DNA of 17,756 nt from Candidatus Scybalomonas excrementavium. GTDB taxonomy: Bacteria > Bacillota > Clostridia > Lachnospirales > Lachnospiraceae. This document shows positions 6,842 to 14,154 of the stretch, in pieces; the first letter of the stretch is position 1; each line of letters begins with the position of its first letter. Location of the stretch: the NCBI GenBank assembly GCA_017694765.1, contig JADIML010000298.1, forward strand, positions 1 through 17,756. The letters run 5' to 3'. The notes under the pieces were generated by a model. That model did no database searches, had not been told where the DNA came from, and saw only the letters and a list, made by a program, of their open reading frames with translations. Both the position numbers and the translations under genes were made by a program.

Positions 6842-7963
6842 TTAAGAGAGAGTACAGGATAATAAACTTTTATAGGAAAAAGCGTGTTCTGTTTGTAATA
6901 TTTCTTCTAACCATTCCAAGTTTTGGCTAGAATGTTCTAACTGTCTTGAATATTTCCAAACAAACTCTATCACTGCTTCCTGTTCACCTAGCCACTGTGC
7001 TACTTGTCCAATGATCAAATAGCTAAAAATAGCTAACTTTACTTTCGATTCCAATTCTTCGTCATAAACTGCTCCAACGACATATACGGATATAAAATAT
7101 ACCATTAGGTTTTCATAAAAGAGCTCTTCTTCTATAGGGAAATTGCTTCTATTCTGCTCTTTATTCTGCTCTTCTTTACTCTTATCCAGTTCCTTTACAA
7201 CTGTATCAATGATTTGCATACATTTGCTATCGATTGGTTCCATTTCTTGTAAAAGCTGCATACAAGTTTTTACATACGCTTCTTTTATATCTGATTCCAC
7301 TTCATAAGCTGTAAATTTCCTACTTAATTTCCCTGTTTCTTTTTCCCTTTGATACTTTGCAAATATACGATTTACAGCTTCATAATCGCCTCGTTTTATC
7401 TTATTTTCTATATCATGCGATAAAACAAGAATGGAAGCAATTCGTTCTTTGATGGAACACGCTCTATCTTGGAGGATTTCTAAAAACTTCTCTCGAATGT
7501 CACAATAAAATGCTATTTCTTTTTTGGATAGTTCTTCTTCATAAGGAGATACTCCCTCTTTTTCCTTTGATAAAAATTGAACTTTCTCCTTTCGCAATAA
7601 AACAAGTTTTGCCACTTCTGGACAAGATAACGAAAGAGTCCACTCCTTTCGCTCTCCATAAATCTCCAAATGTCTCGGATACTCTTTGCATGTTTTACAA
7701 AGACTTGAAAATCCATATTGTTTTTGAATCTGACAAAGTCCATTGCAATCTAAAAATTGACACTTTCCATTTTTAAAAATAAGACTTTTCTCTTTTTTAT
7801 TTAATTTCCCTTTCCACCAATCTTCCCTTTCTTTATAAAAGGTTTGATACTTTTTCCATGTTGGGTTATCAATCTGAATTTCCCAACTTTGACAACATGT
7901 ATCTTTACAATGTTCTCCACTACATATAAAATCTTTTAAGTAATTTGGGTATGCAATTATCAT
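6842..7963 (-). CDS. fliB: FliB-family protein, putative flagellin lysine-N-methylase
   Basis: A 373-residue cytoplasmic protein of the FliB group. In Salmonella, FliB methylates lysines on flagellin. The N-terminal third carries a Cys cluster expected to bind metal: C14, C19, C23-C24 (GEHCKDTCCQSW), then C68, C73, C77, C89, C92 (GLCQIQ...LCKTCKEYPR) and C114. The rest is helical and charged, with no membrane helix. I moved the start from an in-frame ATG at 8020 to 7963: AGAGGA lies just upstream, and the family begins MIIAYPNYL-like. This leaves 10 bp after mscS instead of a 47-bp overlap. It is co-transcribed with mscS. No flagellar gene is visible here, so the substrate is inferred; a general metal-cluster protein is the alternative. 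Confidence 0.75.
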   Translation of the reverse strand: MIIAYPNYLKDFICSGEHCKDTCCQSWEIQIDNPTWKKYQTFYKEREDWWKGKLNKKEKSLIFKNGKCQFLDCNGLCQIQKQYGFSSLCKTCKEYPRHLEIYGERKEWTLSLSCPEVAKLVLLRKEKVQFLSKEKEGVSPYEEELSKKEIAFYCDIREKFLEILQDRACSIKERIASILVLSHDIENKIKRGDYEAVNRIFAKYQREKETGKLSRKFTAYEVESDIKEAYVKTCMQLLQEMEPIDSKCMQIIDTVVKELDKSKEEQNKEQNRSNFPIEEELFYENLMVYFISVYVVGAVYDEELESKVKLAIFSYLIIGQVAQWLGEQEAVIEFVWKYSRQLEHSSQNLEWLEEILQTEHAFSYKSLLSCTLS

Positions 7964-7973
7964 AATATCCTCT

Positions 7974-8840
7974 TTATGAAACAATCTCTTTTTTCCCATT
8001 GTCTGACACAACATGAACATCTAATTGGTTATATGGGAAAGATATATTTTCACGGTCGAACTCTTCTTTAATATGCTCTAATAAACTCCATCTCGTTTTC
8101 CAATATAAGTCCATTGGTGCCCATGCTCGTATTCCAATACTTACTGTACTCTCTTCAAAATCATTTACAAAAATGACGACTTCACTCTCTTCATCTTGTA
8201 AAATATTTTCTTCTCTTTCAATAATTTTTGCCAACAATGCTTTTACTTTCACAATACTTTCATCATAAGAAATGCCAAGAAAGATATCAATTCTTCGTTT
8301 ATCCTGTCTTGTAACATTTGTTAAACTGCTATTGGCTAAAATTCCATTTGGAATAACAACCGTTTTATTATCCACTGTATGAAGTCTTGTATAAAAAATA
8401 TCAATTGCTACAACAGTTCCTTCATTTTTCTTATTATCCTCTATAATATAATCTCCAACTTGAAATGGTTTTAAGAGTAAAATCAACACTCCACCTGCAA
8501 TGTTAGAAAGACTTCCTTGTACGGCTAAACCAATTGCAATGCTGGCAGAACCAAGAATAGCAATAACAGAACTCATTTCCACACCTAAAATGCCGATACA
8601 CCATATTAATAAAATCGTTTTCAATCCAATATCGACAAAGGATACCAAAAAGCTAGCAACACTTGGATCCATATTATGGCGTTGAAAGCCTTTCTTTAAC
8701 ATCTTTTTTATAAATGCAACAATTTTAAATCCAACTACAATAATGAAAACGCAAAGTGCCAGATCTCCAACTTTTTGGACAATCCAATCCAATAATTTGT
8801 CTGCATATTTTAGTGTTTTTTCTATTGTCTTTTGTTTCAC
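7974..8840 (-). CDS. mscS: Small-conductance mechanosensitive channel, MscS family
   Basis: Membrane channel that opens when membrane tension rises and releases solutes under osmotic downshock; 288 residues, close to E. coli MscS. Three helices lie near 27-45, 64-86 and 92-125. The pore helix is easy to recognise (SASIAIGLAVQGSLSNIAGG, 98-117) and leads into KPFQVGDYI and the beta domain. A C-terminal alpha/beta domain follows to about 277. I chose the GTG at 8840, which has AGGAGG seven bases upstream. A longer frame opening with ATG at 8906 would begin inside the promoter. It is the first gene of a two-gene unit with the FliB-type gene. Confidence 0.9.
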   Translation of the reverse strand: MKQKTIEKTLKYADKLLDWIVQKVGDLALCVFIIVVGFKIVAFIKKMLKKGFQRHNMDPSVASFLVSFVDIGLKTILLIWCIGILGVEMSSVIAILGSASIAIGLAVQGSLSNIAGGVLILLLKPFQVGDYIIEDNKKNEGTVVAIDIFYTRLHTVDNKTVVIPNGILANSSLTNVTRQDKRRIDIFLGISYDESIVKVKALLAKIIEREENILQDEESEVVIFVNDFEESTVSIGIRAWAPMDLYWKTRWSLLEHIKEEFDRENISFPYNQLDVHVVSDNGKKEIVS

Positions 8841-8877
8841 GTTCCTACCTCCTATTTTGACGATAAAATACTTTGCC

Positions 8878-8906
8878 ATTATAACAATATCCTTTTTTGA
8901 ATGCAA
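8878..8906 (-). promoter_or_regulatory. Promoter of mscS-fliB
   Basis: On the - strand, -35 TTGCAT (8906-8901) and a perfect -10 TATAAT (8883-8878) are spaced 17 bp. Transcription would start near 8871, about 30 nt before the GTG start codon of mscS. Confidence 0.75.
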
Positions 8907-8963
8907 GTATCAGTCTTACCTTACATTCATCCTCTATTTCATAAAAATTTGCTACCATATAAA

Positions 8964-9003
8964 AATGCGTATTGGAAAAAGTCAATCTCTTCCAATACGC
9001 ATT
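8964..9003. terminator. Terminator downstream of glgB
   Basis: AATGCGTATTGGAA (8964-8977) pairs perfectly with TTCCAATACGCATT (8990-9003), a 14-bp stem with a 12-nt loop. It lies 16 bp beyond the glgB stop codon. On the - strand it is followed by TTT-rich sequence (complement of 8961-8965), and on the + strand by six T, so it may act both ways. It separates glgB from the mscS promoter. Confidence 0.8.
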
Positions 9004-9019
9004 ATTTTTTATCATATTC

Positions 9020-11233
9020 CTATTTTTTTCTTTCTTTTCCTTCGTATTTAAAAATACTGATACCAAGTGGTGGCACTGTAATTTTTATGGATTCTGTTCT
9101 ACCATCACACTCTTCTTTCTTACTCTCTTTTGCTCTTATATTTCTAAAGCCAGAGCCACCAAATTCTTTCTTATCACTATTAAAAATCTCTTTATATGTC
9201 CCTTTATATGGAACGCCTATTTTATAATTTTTATGAAGAACTGGTGTGAAATTACAAACAACAAGGAGTAAATCACTTTTCTTTCTTGCCTTTCTTGTAA
9301 ATACAAGAATACTTTCATTGGCAGAAATTGCATTGATCCATTCAAAACCTTTCTCACTTGTATCATACATAGAAAGAGCTGGCTCTATTTGATATAAGTG
9401 ATTGAGGGCTTTATAATAATGTTGTAACTTACTATGTTCTTCTCTTTGAAGAATATCCCAATCTACACTTTTCTTTTCATCAAATTCTGAGAACTGTGCA
9501 ATATCTTGTCCCATAAATAATAATTTTTTCCCTGGATGCGTCATCATATATCCATATGCGACTCTAAGATTTGCAAATTTTTGTTCCATATCTCCGGGCA
9601 TTTTTTGAATCATAGAGCTTTTTTCATGGACAACTTCATCATGGGATAACACTAAAATATAATTTTCACTATACGCATATACCATACTAAATGTCAGTTG
9701 ATTATGTTTCCACTTTCGGAATAATGGATCGGTTTTCATATAATCTAGAAAATCATTCATCCATCCCATATTCCATTTGTACTGGAATCCCATACCTTCT
9801 GGTTCTTCCACTTTTCTTGTTAAATATGGCCATGACGTAGACTCTTCTGCTATCATAATCGTTCCATCTTTTCTCTTTTCCATGATACTATTTAAATGTC
9901 TTAAAAAGCCAACCGCTTCTAAATTGCCATTTCCACCATATTGATTCGGGATCCACTCTCCTTCTTTTCTTCCATAATCTAAGTATAACATAGAAGCAAC
10001 TGCATCCATTCGGATTCCATCAACGTGATATTCATTGAGCCAATAAAGAGCATTGGCAATTAAAAAGTTGCTAACTTCTGGTCGCCCATAGTTGAAAATA
10101 TACGTTCCCCACTCTGGATGTTCCCCTTTTCTTGGATCTTCATGCTCATAAACGGCATAACCATCGAATCGCCCAAGACTAAAGGCATCTTTTGGAAAAT
10201 GAGCTGGAACCCAATCTAAAATAACTCCAATCCCTTGTTCGTGCATGTAATTCACAAAATACATAAAATCTTTTGGTGTTCCATAGCGAGCTGTTGGTGC
10301 ATAATAACCTGTTACTTGATATCCCCAAGAAGGATCGTAAGGGTGTTCCATAATTGGTAAAAGTTCAATATGGGTATACTCCATCTCTTTTACATAATCT
10401 GCTAGAAGATGTGCATATTCTTTGTAATTATAAAATTCTCTTCCATCTTCTGGTCGTTTCCATCCACCTAAATGAACTTCATAAATAGAAATTGGTTTTT
10501 TTAAGGTATCTCCCCTTTTTCTTTCTCGTAACCATGTCTTATCGTTCCATTCAAATCCCTGTAAATCAGTAACAACAGAAGCAGTTTCTGGTCGAAGCTG
10601 AGCAGAGTTTGCATAAGGATCTGCTTTTAGGAAAACGTCTCCATAAGGAGAACGGATTTCAAATTTATACAAAGCTCCTTCCTCGATATCAGGAATAAAT
10701 AATTCAAACACTCCACTATTTGGCACGCGTCGCATTGGATGTCGTCTTCCATCCCATAGATTAAAATCACCAACTACACTCACTCTTGTTGCATTTGGTG
10801 CCCAAACTGCAAAGAGAACTCCTTTTACTCCTTTTATACTTCGTCTATGTGCCCCTAATAATTGGTAGATTTGATAGTGTTGTCCTTTTTGAAACTGCTC
10901 AATATCTTCTGCTGTTATCAAAGAGTGAAACCCATAGGCATCTTGATAACAATAGCTATCTCCATTCTCAAATTCTGCCTTTAATAAATATGGCTCATTT
11001 TCTTTCCACTCAACGGAATAAAACCCATAGCTATCTATGGCTTGCATTTGTCTTTCTTCTTTTGTTTTTTTAGAAATACATTTCATTCCAATTGTATTTG
11101 GAAAATAAGCGTTAATAAAGACAGTATCTTCTTGTCTTTGCATGCCTAAAATATGATGTGGATTATCATGTAATCCATTTTCAACAGCATAAATTTCTTC
11201 CTGATTCCATATTCCTTGTAGTCTTTCCCCCAT
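9020..11233 (-). CDS. glgB: 1,4-alpha-glucan (glycogen) branching enzyme GlgB
   Basis: A family GH13 enzyme that cuts alpha-1,4-glucan chains and rejoins them by alpha-1,6 bonds, making glycogen branches; 737 residues, usual length. An N-terminal beta domain (about 10-105, with NPHHILGMQ) precedes a CBM48 domain (about 120-215, with FAVWAPNATRVSVVGDFN). The catalytic barrel has D340 and H345 (DWVPAHF), nucleophile D410 (GIRMDAV), acid/base E463 (IAEEST) and H531-D532 (LSHDEVVH). An all-beta C-terminal domain closes the protein. The start is the ATG at 11233 with AAGGAGGT directly upstream; a GTG at 11293 in frame has none. No other glg gene is nearby, so it stands alone. The KHQ-rich details of regulation are not visible, but an inverted repeat lies upstream (11298-11360). 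Confidence 0.93.
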   Translation of the reverse strand: MGERLQGIWNQEEIYAVENGLHDNPHHILGMQRQEDTVFINAYFPNTIGMKCISKKTKEERQMQAIDSYGFYSVEWKENEPYLLKAEFENGDSYCYQDAYGFHSLITAEDIEQFQKGQHYQIYQLLGAHRRSIKGVKGVLFAVWAPNATRVSVVGDFNLWDGRRHPMRRVPNSGVFELFIPDIEEGALYKFEIRSPYGDVFLKADPYANSAQLRPETASVVTDLQGFEWNDKTWLRERKRGDTLKKPISIYEVHLGGWKRPEDGREFYNYKEYAHLLADYVKEMEYTHIELLPIMEHPYDPSWGYQVTGYYAPTARYGTPKDFMYFVNYMHEQGIGVILDWVPAHFPKDAFSLGRFDGYAVYEHEDPRKGEHPEWGTYIFNYGRPEVSNFLIANALYWLNEYHVDGIRMDAVASMLYLDYGRKEGEWIPNQYGGNGNLEAVGFLRHLNSIMEKRKDGTIMIAEESTSWPYLTRKVEEPEGMGFQYKWNMGWMNDFLDYMKTDPLFRKWKHNQLTFSMVYAYSENYILVLSHDEVVHEKSSMIQKMPGDMEQKFANLRVAYGYMMTHPGKKLLFMGQDIAQFSEFDEKKSVDWDILQREEHSKLQHYYKALNHLYQIEPALSMYDTSEKGFEWINAISANESILVFTRKARKKSDLLLVVCNFTPVLHKNYKIGVPYKGTYKEIFNSDKKEFGGSGFRNIRAKESKKEECDGRTESIKITVPPLGISIFKYEGKERKK

Positions 11234-11297
11234 AGAAACCTCCTTATATGTCTTTTTCTCTTGTTTCTCTCTCTTTATATTCACAAATTCCACTTAT

Positions 11298-11360
11298 AAC
11301 AAAGTGTAACTTGCATACTCTTTACAACTTTCCATTGTTTTTAACAAATTACACTTTGTT
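11298..11360. repeat. Long-spaced perfect inverted repeat upstream of glgB
   Basis: AACAAAGTGTAA (11298-11309) and TTACACTTTGTT (11349-11360) are perfect 12-bp complements; allowing one mismatch the arms grow to 16 bp (AACAAAGTGTAAYTTG). The spacer is 39 bp between the perfect arms. It occupies most of the 163 bp between glgB and the DUF1015 gene. Two facing sites for a regulator or a long leader hairpin are possible. I could not place a strong promoter here with certainty (a weak TTGTTA-17-TAAAGA lies within it). No T-run follows, so it is not a standard terminator. Confidence 0.6.
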
Positions 11361-11396
11361 GGTAATTTGCAGTTTATATCGCTATATTTTTCTTAC

Positions 11397-12638
11397 TTAC
11401 ACTTCTTCTATTTGATGAATAAATAATCCACTTCTTAATTTTGGCTCAAACCAAGTAGATTTTGGTGGCATAAGCCTTTGGTTATCTGCAACTGCAAATA
11501 GTTCTTCCATTGTTGTTGGATACATAGAAAAGGCTACTGCCTGTCCTTGATCCACAAGACGCTCTAATTCTTCTAGCCCTCGAATTCCTCCAACAAACTG
11601 GATTCTATCATCTGTTTTTGGATCGATAATTCCTAAAATTGGTTCTAATATTCCATTTTGTAACAAAGAAACATCTAACTGCTCTACAACATCATTTGGA
11701 ATATGTTCTTGTGGATAGGTCAATTGATACCACCTACCATCTAAATACATACCAAACTGCCCTTTTTTTACTGGTTTTACTCTTTCTGGTTTCTCTTCTA
11801 CTGTTACACACTTTGAAAGTTCGTCTAAAAATTCCTCTTTTGTCTTTCCATTCAAGTCACAAACGACACGATTATAATCAAAGATTTTTAATTCATTTTC
11901 CGGAAAAATAACCGATAAAAAGTAGTTAAATTCTTCTTCTCCCGTATAATTTTTATGTAATTTTCTTCGCATTTGTCCAACACGAACTGCTGATGCTGTT
12001 CTATGGTGTCCATCTGCAATATAAAGAGCAGGAATCTTCGCAAAATGATTCGTTAGATAAGAAATTTCCACTTCTCCATCTATCCGAAAGACACGATGTC
12101 GAATCCCATCTTCTGCGATAAAGTCATAAAGAGCTTCTTGCTCTTTCCATTGTATGACTTTCTCATTTAACTCCTGATCGTCTTTACTAGCTAAAAAAAT
12201 AGGTCCTGTTTGAGCACTACAGACATCTACATGTCGAATACGATCTTCTTCTTTCTCTCTTCTTGTGTTTTCATGCTTTTTAATAACTTCATTTTCATAA
12301 TCGTCAATGGATACACAAGCTACAACTCCTGTTTGAGAACGTCCATTCATCGTCAATTCATACAGATAATAACATCTCGTGTCTTCTTTCATAAATGTCC
12401 CATCTAATATCCATTCATCTAAAAGCTGTCTTGCTTTTTCATAAATTTGTTGTCCATACATATCTGTTTCTATCGGAAACTGCGTTTCTGGACGATCAAT
12501 ATTTAAAAAAGATTTTGGTGCATCTTTTACAACTTCCACAGCTTCCTCTCGGTTATATACATCATATGGAAGTGCTGCTACAAGCTGTGCCATATCCTGT
12601 CTTGGTCGCACACAATAAAATGGTCGAATCGTTGCCAT
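11397..12638 (-). CDS. DUF1015 (COG4198) family protein of unknown function
   Basis: A soluble 413-residue protein of the DUF1015 family, full length. Family-typical motifs are KHENTRREKEEDR (121-133), AQTGPI (142-147), ADGHHRTASA (208-217) and, near the end, MPPKSTWFEPKLRSG (390-404). The DGHHR element resembles the active-site strand of ParB/SerK-like folds, which is only a resemblance. No membrane segment or signal peptide. To my knowledge this family is often found beside serC-serA in Clostridia; here asd and a PAS/GGDEF gene lie between. It follows that PAS/GGDEF gene by 8 bp with AGGAGG before the ATG, so the two are one operon. A role in serine or phosphoserine metabolism is a hypothesis, not an assignment. 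Confidence 0.85.
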   Translation of the reverse strand: MATIRPFYCVRPRQDMAQLVAALPYDVYNREEAVEVVKDAPKSFLNIDRPETQFPIETDMYGQQIYEKARQLLDEWILDGTFMKEDTRCYYLYELTMNGRSQTGVVACVSIDDYENEVIKKHENTRREKEEDRIRHVDVCSAQTGPIFLASKDDQELNEKVIQWKEQEALYDFIAEDGIRHRVFRIDGEVEISYLTNHFAKIPALYIADGHHRTASAVRVGQMRRKLHKNYTGEEEFNYFLSVIFPENELKIFDYNRVVCDLNGKTKEEFLDELSKCVTVEEKPERVKPVKKGQFGMYLDGRWYQLTYPQEHIPNDVVEQLDVSLLQNGILEPILGIIDPKTDDRIQFVGGIRGLEELERLVDQGQAVAFSMYPTTMEELFAVADNQRLMPPKSTWFEPKLRSGLFIHQIEEV

Positions 12639-12646
12639 ACTTCCTC

Positions 12647-13987
12647 CTAATTTTCCTTATTACTAATATCAATTGCAAGCTCTGCGTGTAGCAATTTTCC
12701 ACCTCTTTTTATCAGCTTATCTCTCACTAAAAACTTACAATTTAATTTTTCATTTTGATGTTCCCAAAGAATACTCTCTCCTTCTTTTAATTGTCCTTTC
12801 TTACAAAAGGAACAAGGAGAAGGTCTTCCTTGAAATACTTCATAACATTTTCTTCCTTGATAATCACATTGATTCATTCCAAAATATTCCCTTCCTACTT
12901 TATTTACATAATAAAGTTCATGGGTAATTGGATCACTTACATAGACAATATCGTCTATATCTTCCCAACGAAGTACATCTTCTTCTCTTAAAACTTGTCT
13001 TGGTTGTTCTTTTATTTCCATCACTCGATCATAAAGAGCATAGGAATGATGCGCTTGACATTTGCACTGAATAGAATGAACAGCATAATTGGCACATTCT
13101 AACAAGCGATATGTTGTTTTTCCATGTTTTGGATATAAAGAGATTCCCATAATAATCTTTACTTTAATCTCACCATCTACTGTTTGCACATTTAAAGACT
13201 CTAACATCCGATATTGAATTTGATTAAGAAGCTGTCGTATTTGTTCTGTATTATCAATCTCCATAAATAGAACAAAGGCTCCTCCCTTATATCGAATCAA
13301 ATAGGCTTCTTCTGGTATCATCTCTTCCAAAATGTGGGCTACTTTTTTTAAAATCTGTTCCCCAATCATATATCCATATTCATCATTGATCTCTTTAAAA
13401 TCCATAATGCGAATTAAAACAAAAGCTGCTTGAGAAGTAACTTCTAATGCCATATAATCTTCTAATATTTCAGCTCCTGCACGCCAATTCCAAATATTTG
13501 TCGAATCATCATGAGTCGCTTGATGATAGATCAGAGCTTCTTTTTCTTTTCTTGTATTACGATCTCTTCCACATCCAATGACGCCTTTTAATTGTCCTCT
13601 ATCATCTCCATAAAGAATGACAGCACAATAAAACCAAGTATAAACACCTTTTATTTGAAGTCTACATTCTAAACTACATTTTTTCTCTCCTCGATTCCAT
13701 GCCTGCTGTAATGCTTCTTTTGAAAAAGTTTCTTCAATTCGTCTTCTATCATCTAGATGACAACGCTCATATGCTCTTTCATATAATTCTTCATAATTAC
13801 TTGGCATATCATCAAAGATATCTTCCCAGTTATCTTTTGCTGAATAGAATGTATTGCTTACAAAATCTGCTTCAAATACATAAGTATGTAGCATACAAAG
13901 AGCTTTCTTATATTCTTCTCCACTTATCCAATCCCAACCTTGCCTTGTTTGCTTTCCAATTCTTGTATCATTCTTTTGTTGTCTCAT
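12647..13987 (-). CDS. PAS-GGDEF-PAS signalling protein with a degenerate GGDEF motif
   Basis: A cytoplasmic 446-residue protein without membrane helices. Residues 30-148 resemble a PAS_3-type sensor (YTWFYCAVILYGDD...GVIGCGRD). Residues 155-320 are a diguanylate cyclase-like domain: DFKEINDEYGYMIGE (196-210) is kept, but the signature is RYKGGAF (232-238) instead of R-x-GGDEF, and the opening HDxLTGLxNR is replaced by HDDSTNIWNW. It therefore lacks the metal-binding Asp/Glu pair and probably makes no c-di-GMP; GTP binding or a structural role is possible. Residues 342-440 form a second PAS-like domain with cysteines C374, C381, C392 and C395 (SPCSFCKKG). It is first in an operon with the DUF1015 gene; GAGGAG precedes the ATG. 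Confidence 0.85.
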   Translation of the reverse strand: MRQQKNDTRIGKQTRQGWDWISGEEYKKALCMLHTYVFEADFVSNTFYSAKDNWEDIFDDMPSNYEELYERAYERCHLDDRRRIEETFSKEALQQAWNRGEKKCSLECRLQIKGVYTWFYCAVILYGDDRGQLKGVIGCGRDRNTRKEKEALIYHQATHDDSTNIWNWRAGAEILEDYMALEVTSQAAFVLIRIMDFKEINDEYGYMIGEQILKKVAHILEEMIPEEAYLIRYKGGAFVLFMEIDNTEQIRQLLNQIQYRMLESLNVQTVDGEIKVKIIMGISLYPKHGKTTYRLLECANYAVHSIQCKCQAHHSYALYDRVMEIKEQPRQVLREEDVLRWEDIDDIVYVSDPITHELYYVNKVGREYFGMNQCDYQGRKCYEVFQGRPSPCSFCKKGQLKEGESILWEHQNEKLNCKFLVRDKLIKRGGKLLHAELAIDISNKEN

Positions 13988-14007
13988 AGTATCACTCCTC
14001 TACTCAA

Positions 14008-14038
14008 ACAAAGTGCGGATCCACACTACTTACTTTGT
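14008..14038. repeat. Inverted repeat at the start of the PAS/GGDEF transcript
   Basis: ACAAAGT (14008-14014) and ACTTTGT (14032-14038) are perfect 7-bp arms around 17 bp that contain a second near-palindrome centred on GGATCC (14017-14022, flanked by AGTG and CACT). It begins about 2-5 nt after the predicted transcription start and ends about 20 bp before the start codon. It could be an operator or a 5' leader hairpin. Confidence 0.5.
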
Positions 14039-14047
14039 CCTAGATAC

Positions 14048-14076
14048 ATTATACTATTTTTTCTGAAAATTGTCAC
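14048..14076 (-). promoter_or_regulatory. Promoter of the PAS/GGDEF-DUF1015 operon
   Basis: On the - strand, -35 GTGACA (14076-14071) and a perfect -10 TATAAT (14053-14048) are 17 bp apart. Transcription would begin near 14041, about 54 nt before the ATG. It lies just beyond the asd terminator, so the operon is independent of asd. Confidence 0.75.
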
Positions 14077-14097
14077 GTTTAACCTATTTTTTTATAC

Positions 14098-14143
14098 AAA
14101 AAGGCGTCCTAAACTCATAAATCATGAATTTGAACGCCTTTTT
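14098..14143. terminator. Terminator downstream of asd
   Basis: AAAAAGGCGT (14098-14107) pairs with ACGCCTTTTT (14134-14143), a 10-bp stem with a 26-nt loop that has partial inner pairing. On the - strand the stem is followed by T-rich sequence (complement of the A-run at 14097-14102). It lies 12 bp past the asd stop codon. Confidence 0.75.
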
Positions 14144-14154
14144 ATCTTACTGTT

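Noticed and set aside
7964..8020. Longer FliB-type start overlapping mscS by 47 bp
   Set aside because: The internal ATG at 7963 has an AGAGGA site and matches the N-terminus expected for the family.
8841..8906. Longer mscS start at the ATG near 8906
   Set aside because: That ATG overlaps the -35 hexamer of the mscS promoter. The GTG at 8840 has AGGAGG at the right distance and gives the family's usual length.
9020..11233. GlgB motif SHDEVVHEK instead of VHGK as a catalytic defect
   Set aside because: The catalytic His-Asp pair is intact, and the residue after VH varies among branching enzymes.
11234..11293. Upstream GTG start for glgB
   Set aside because: No ribosome binding site precedes it, the added residues are charged and unlike the family, and the ATG at 11233 has AAGGAGGT.
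11298..11360. Inverted repeat before glgB as ends of a small mobile element
   Set aside because: The enclosed 39 bp is too small, no target-site duplication is visible, and the position suits a control region.
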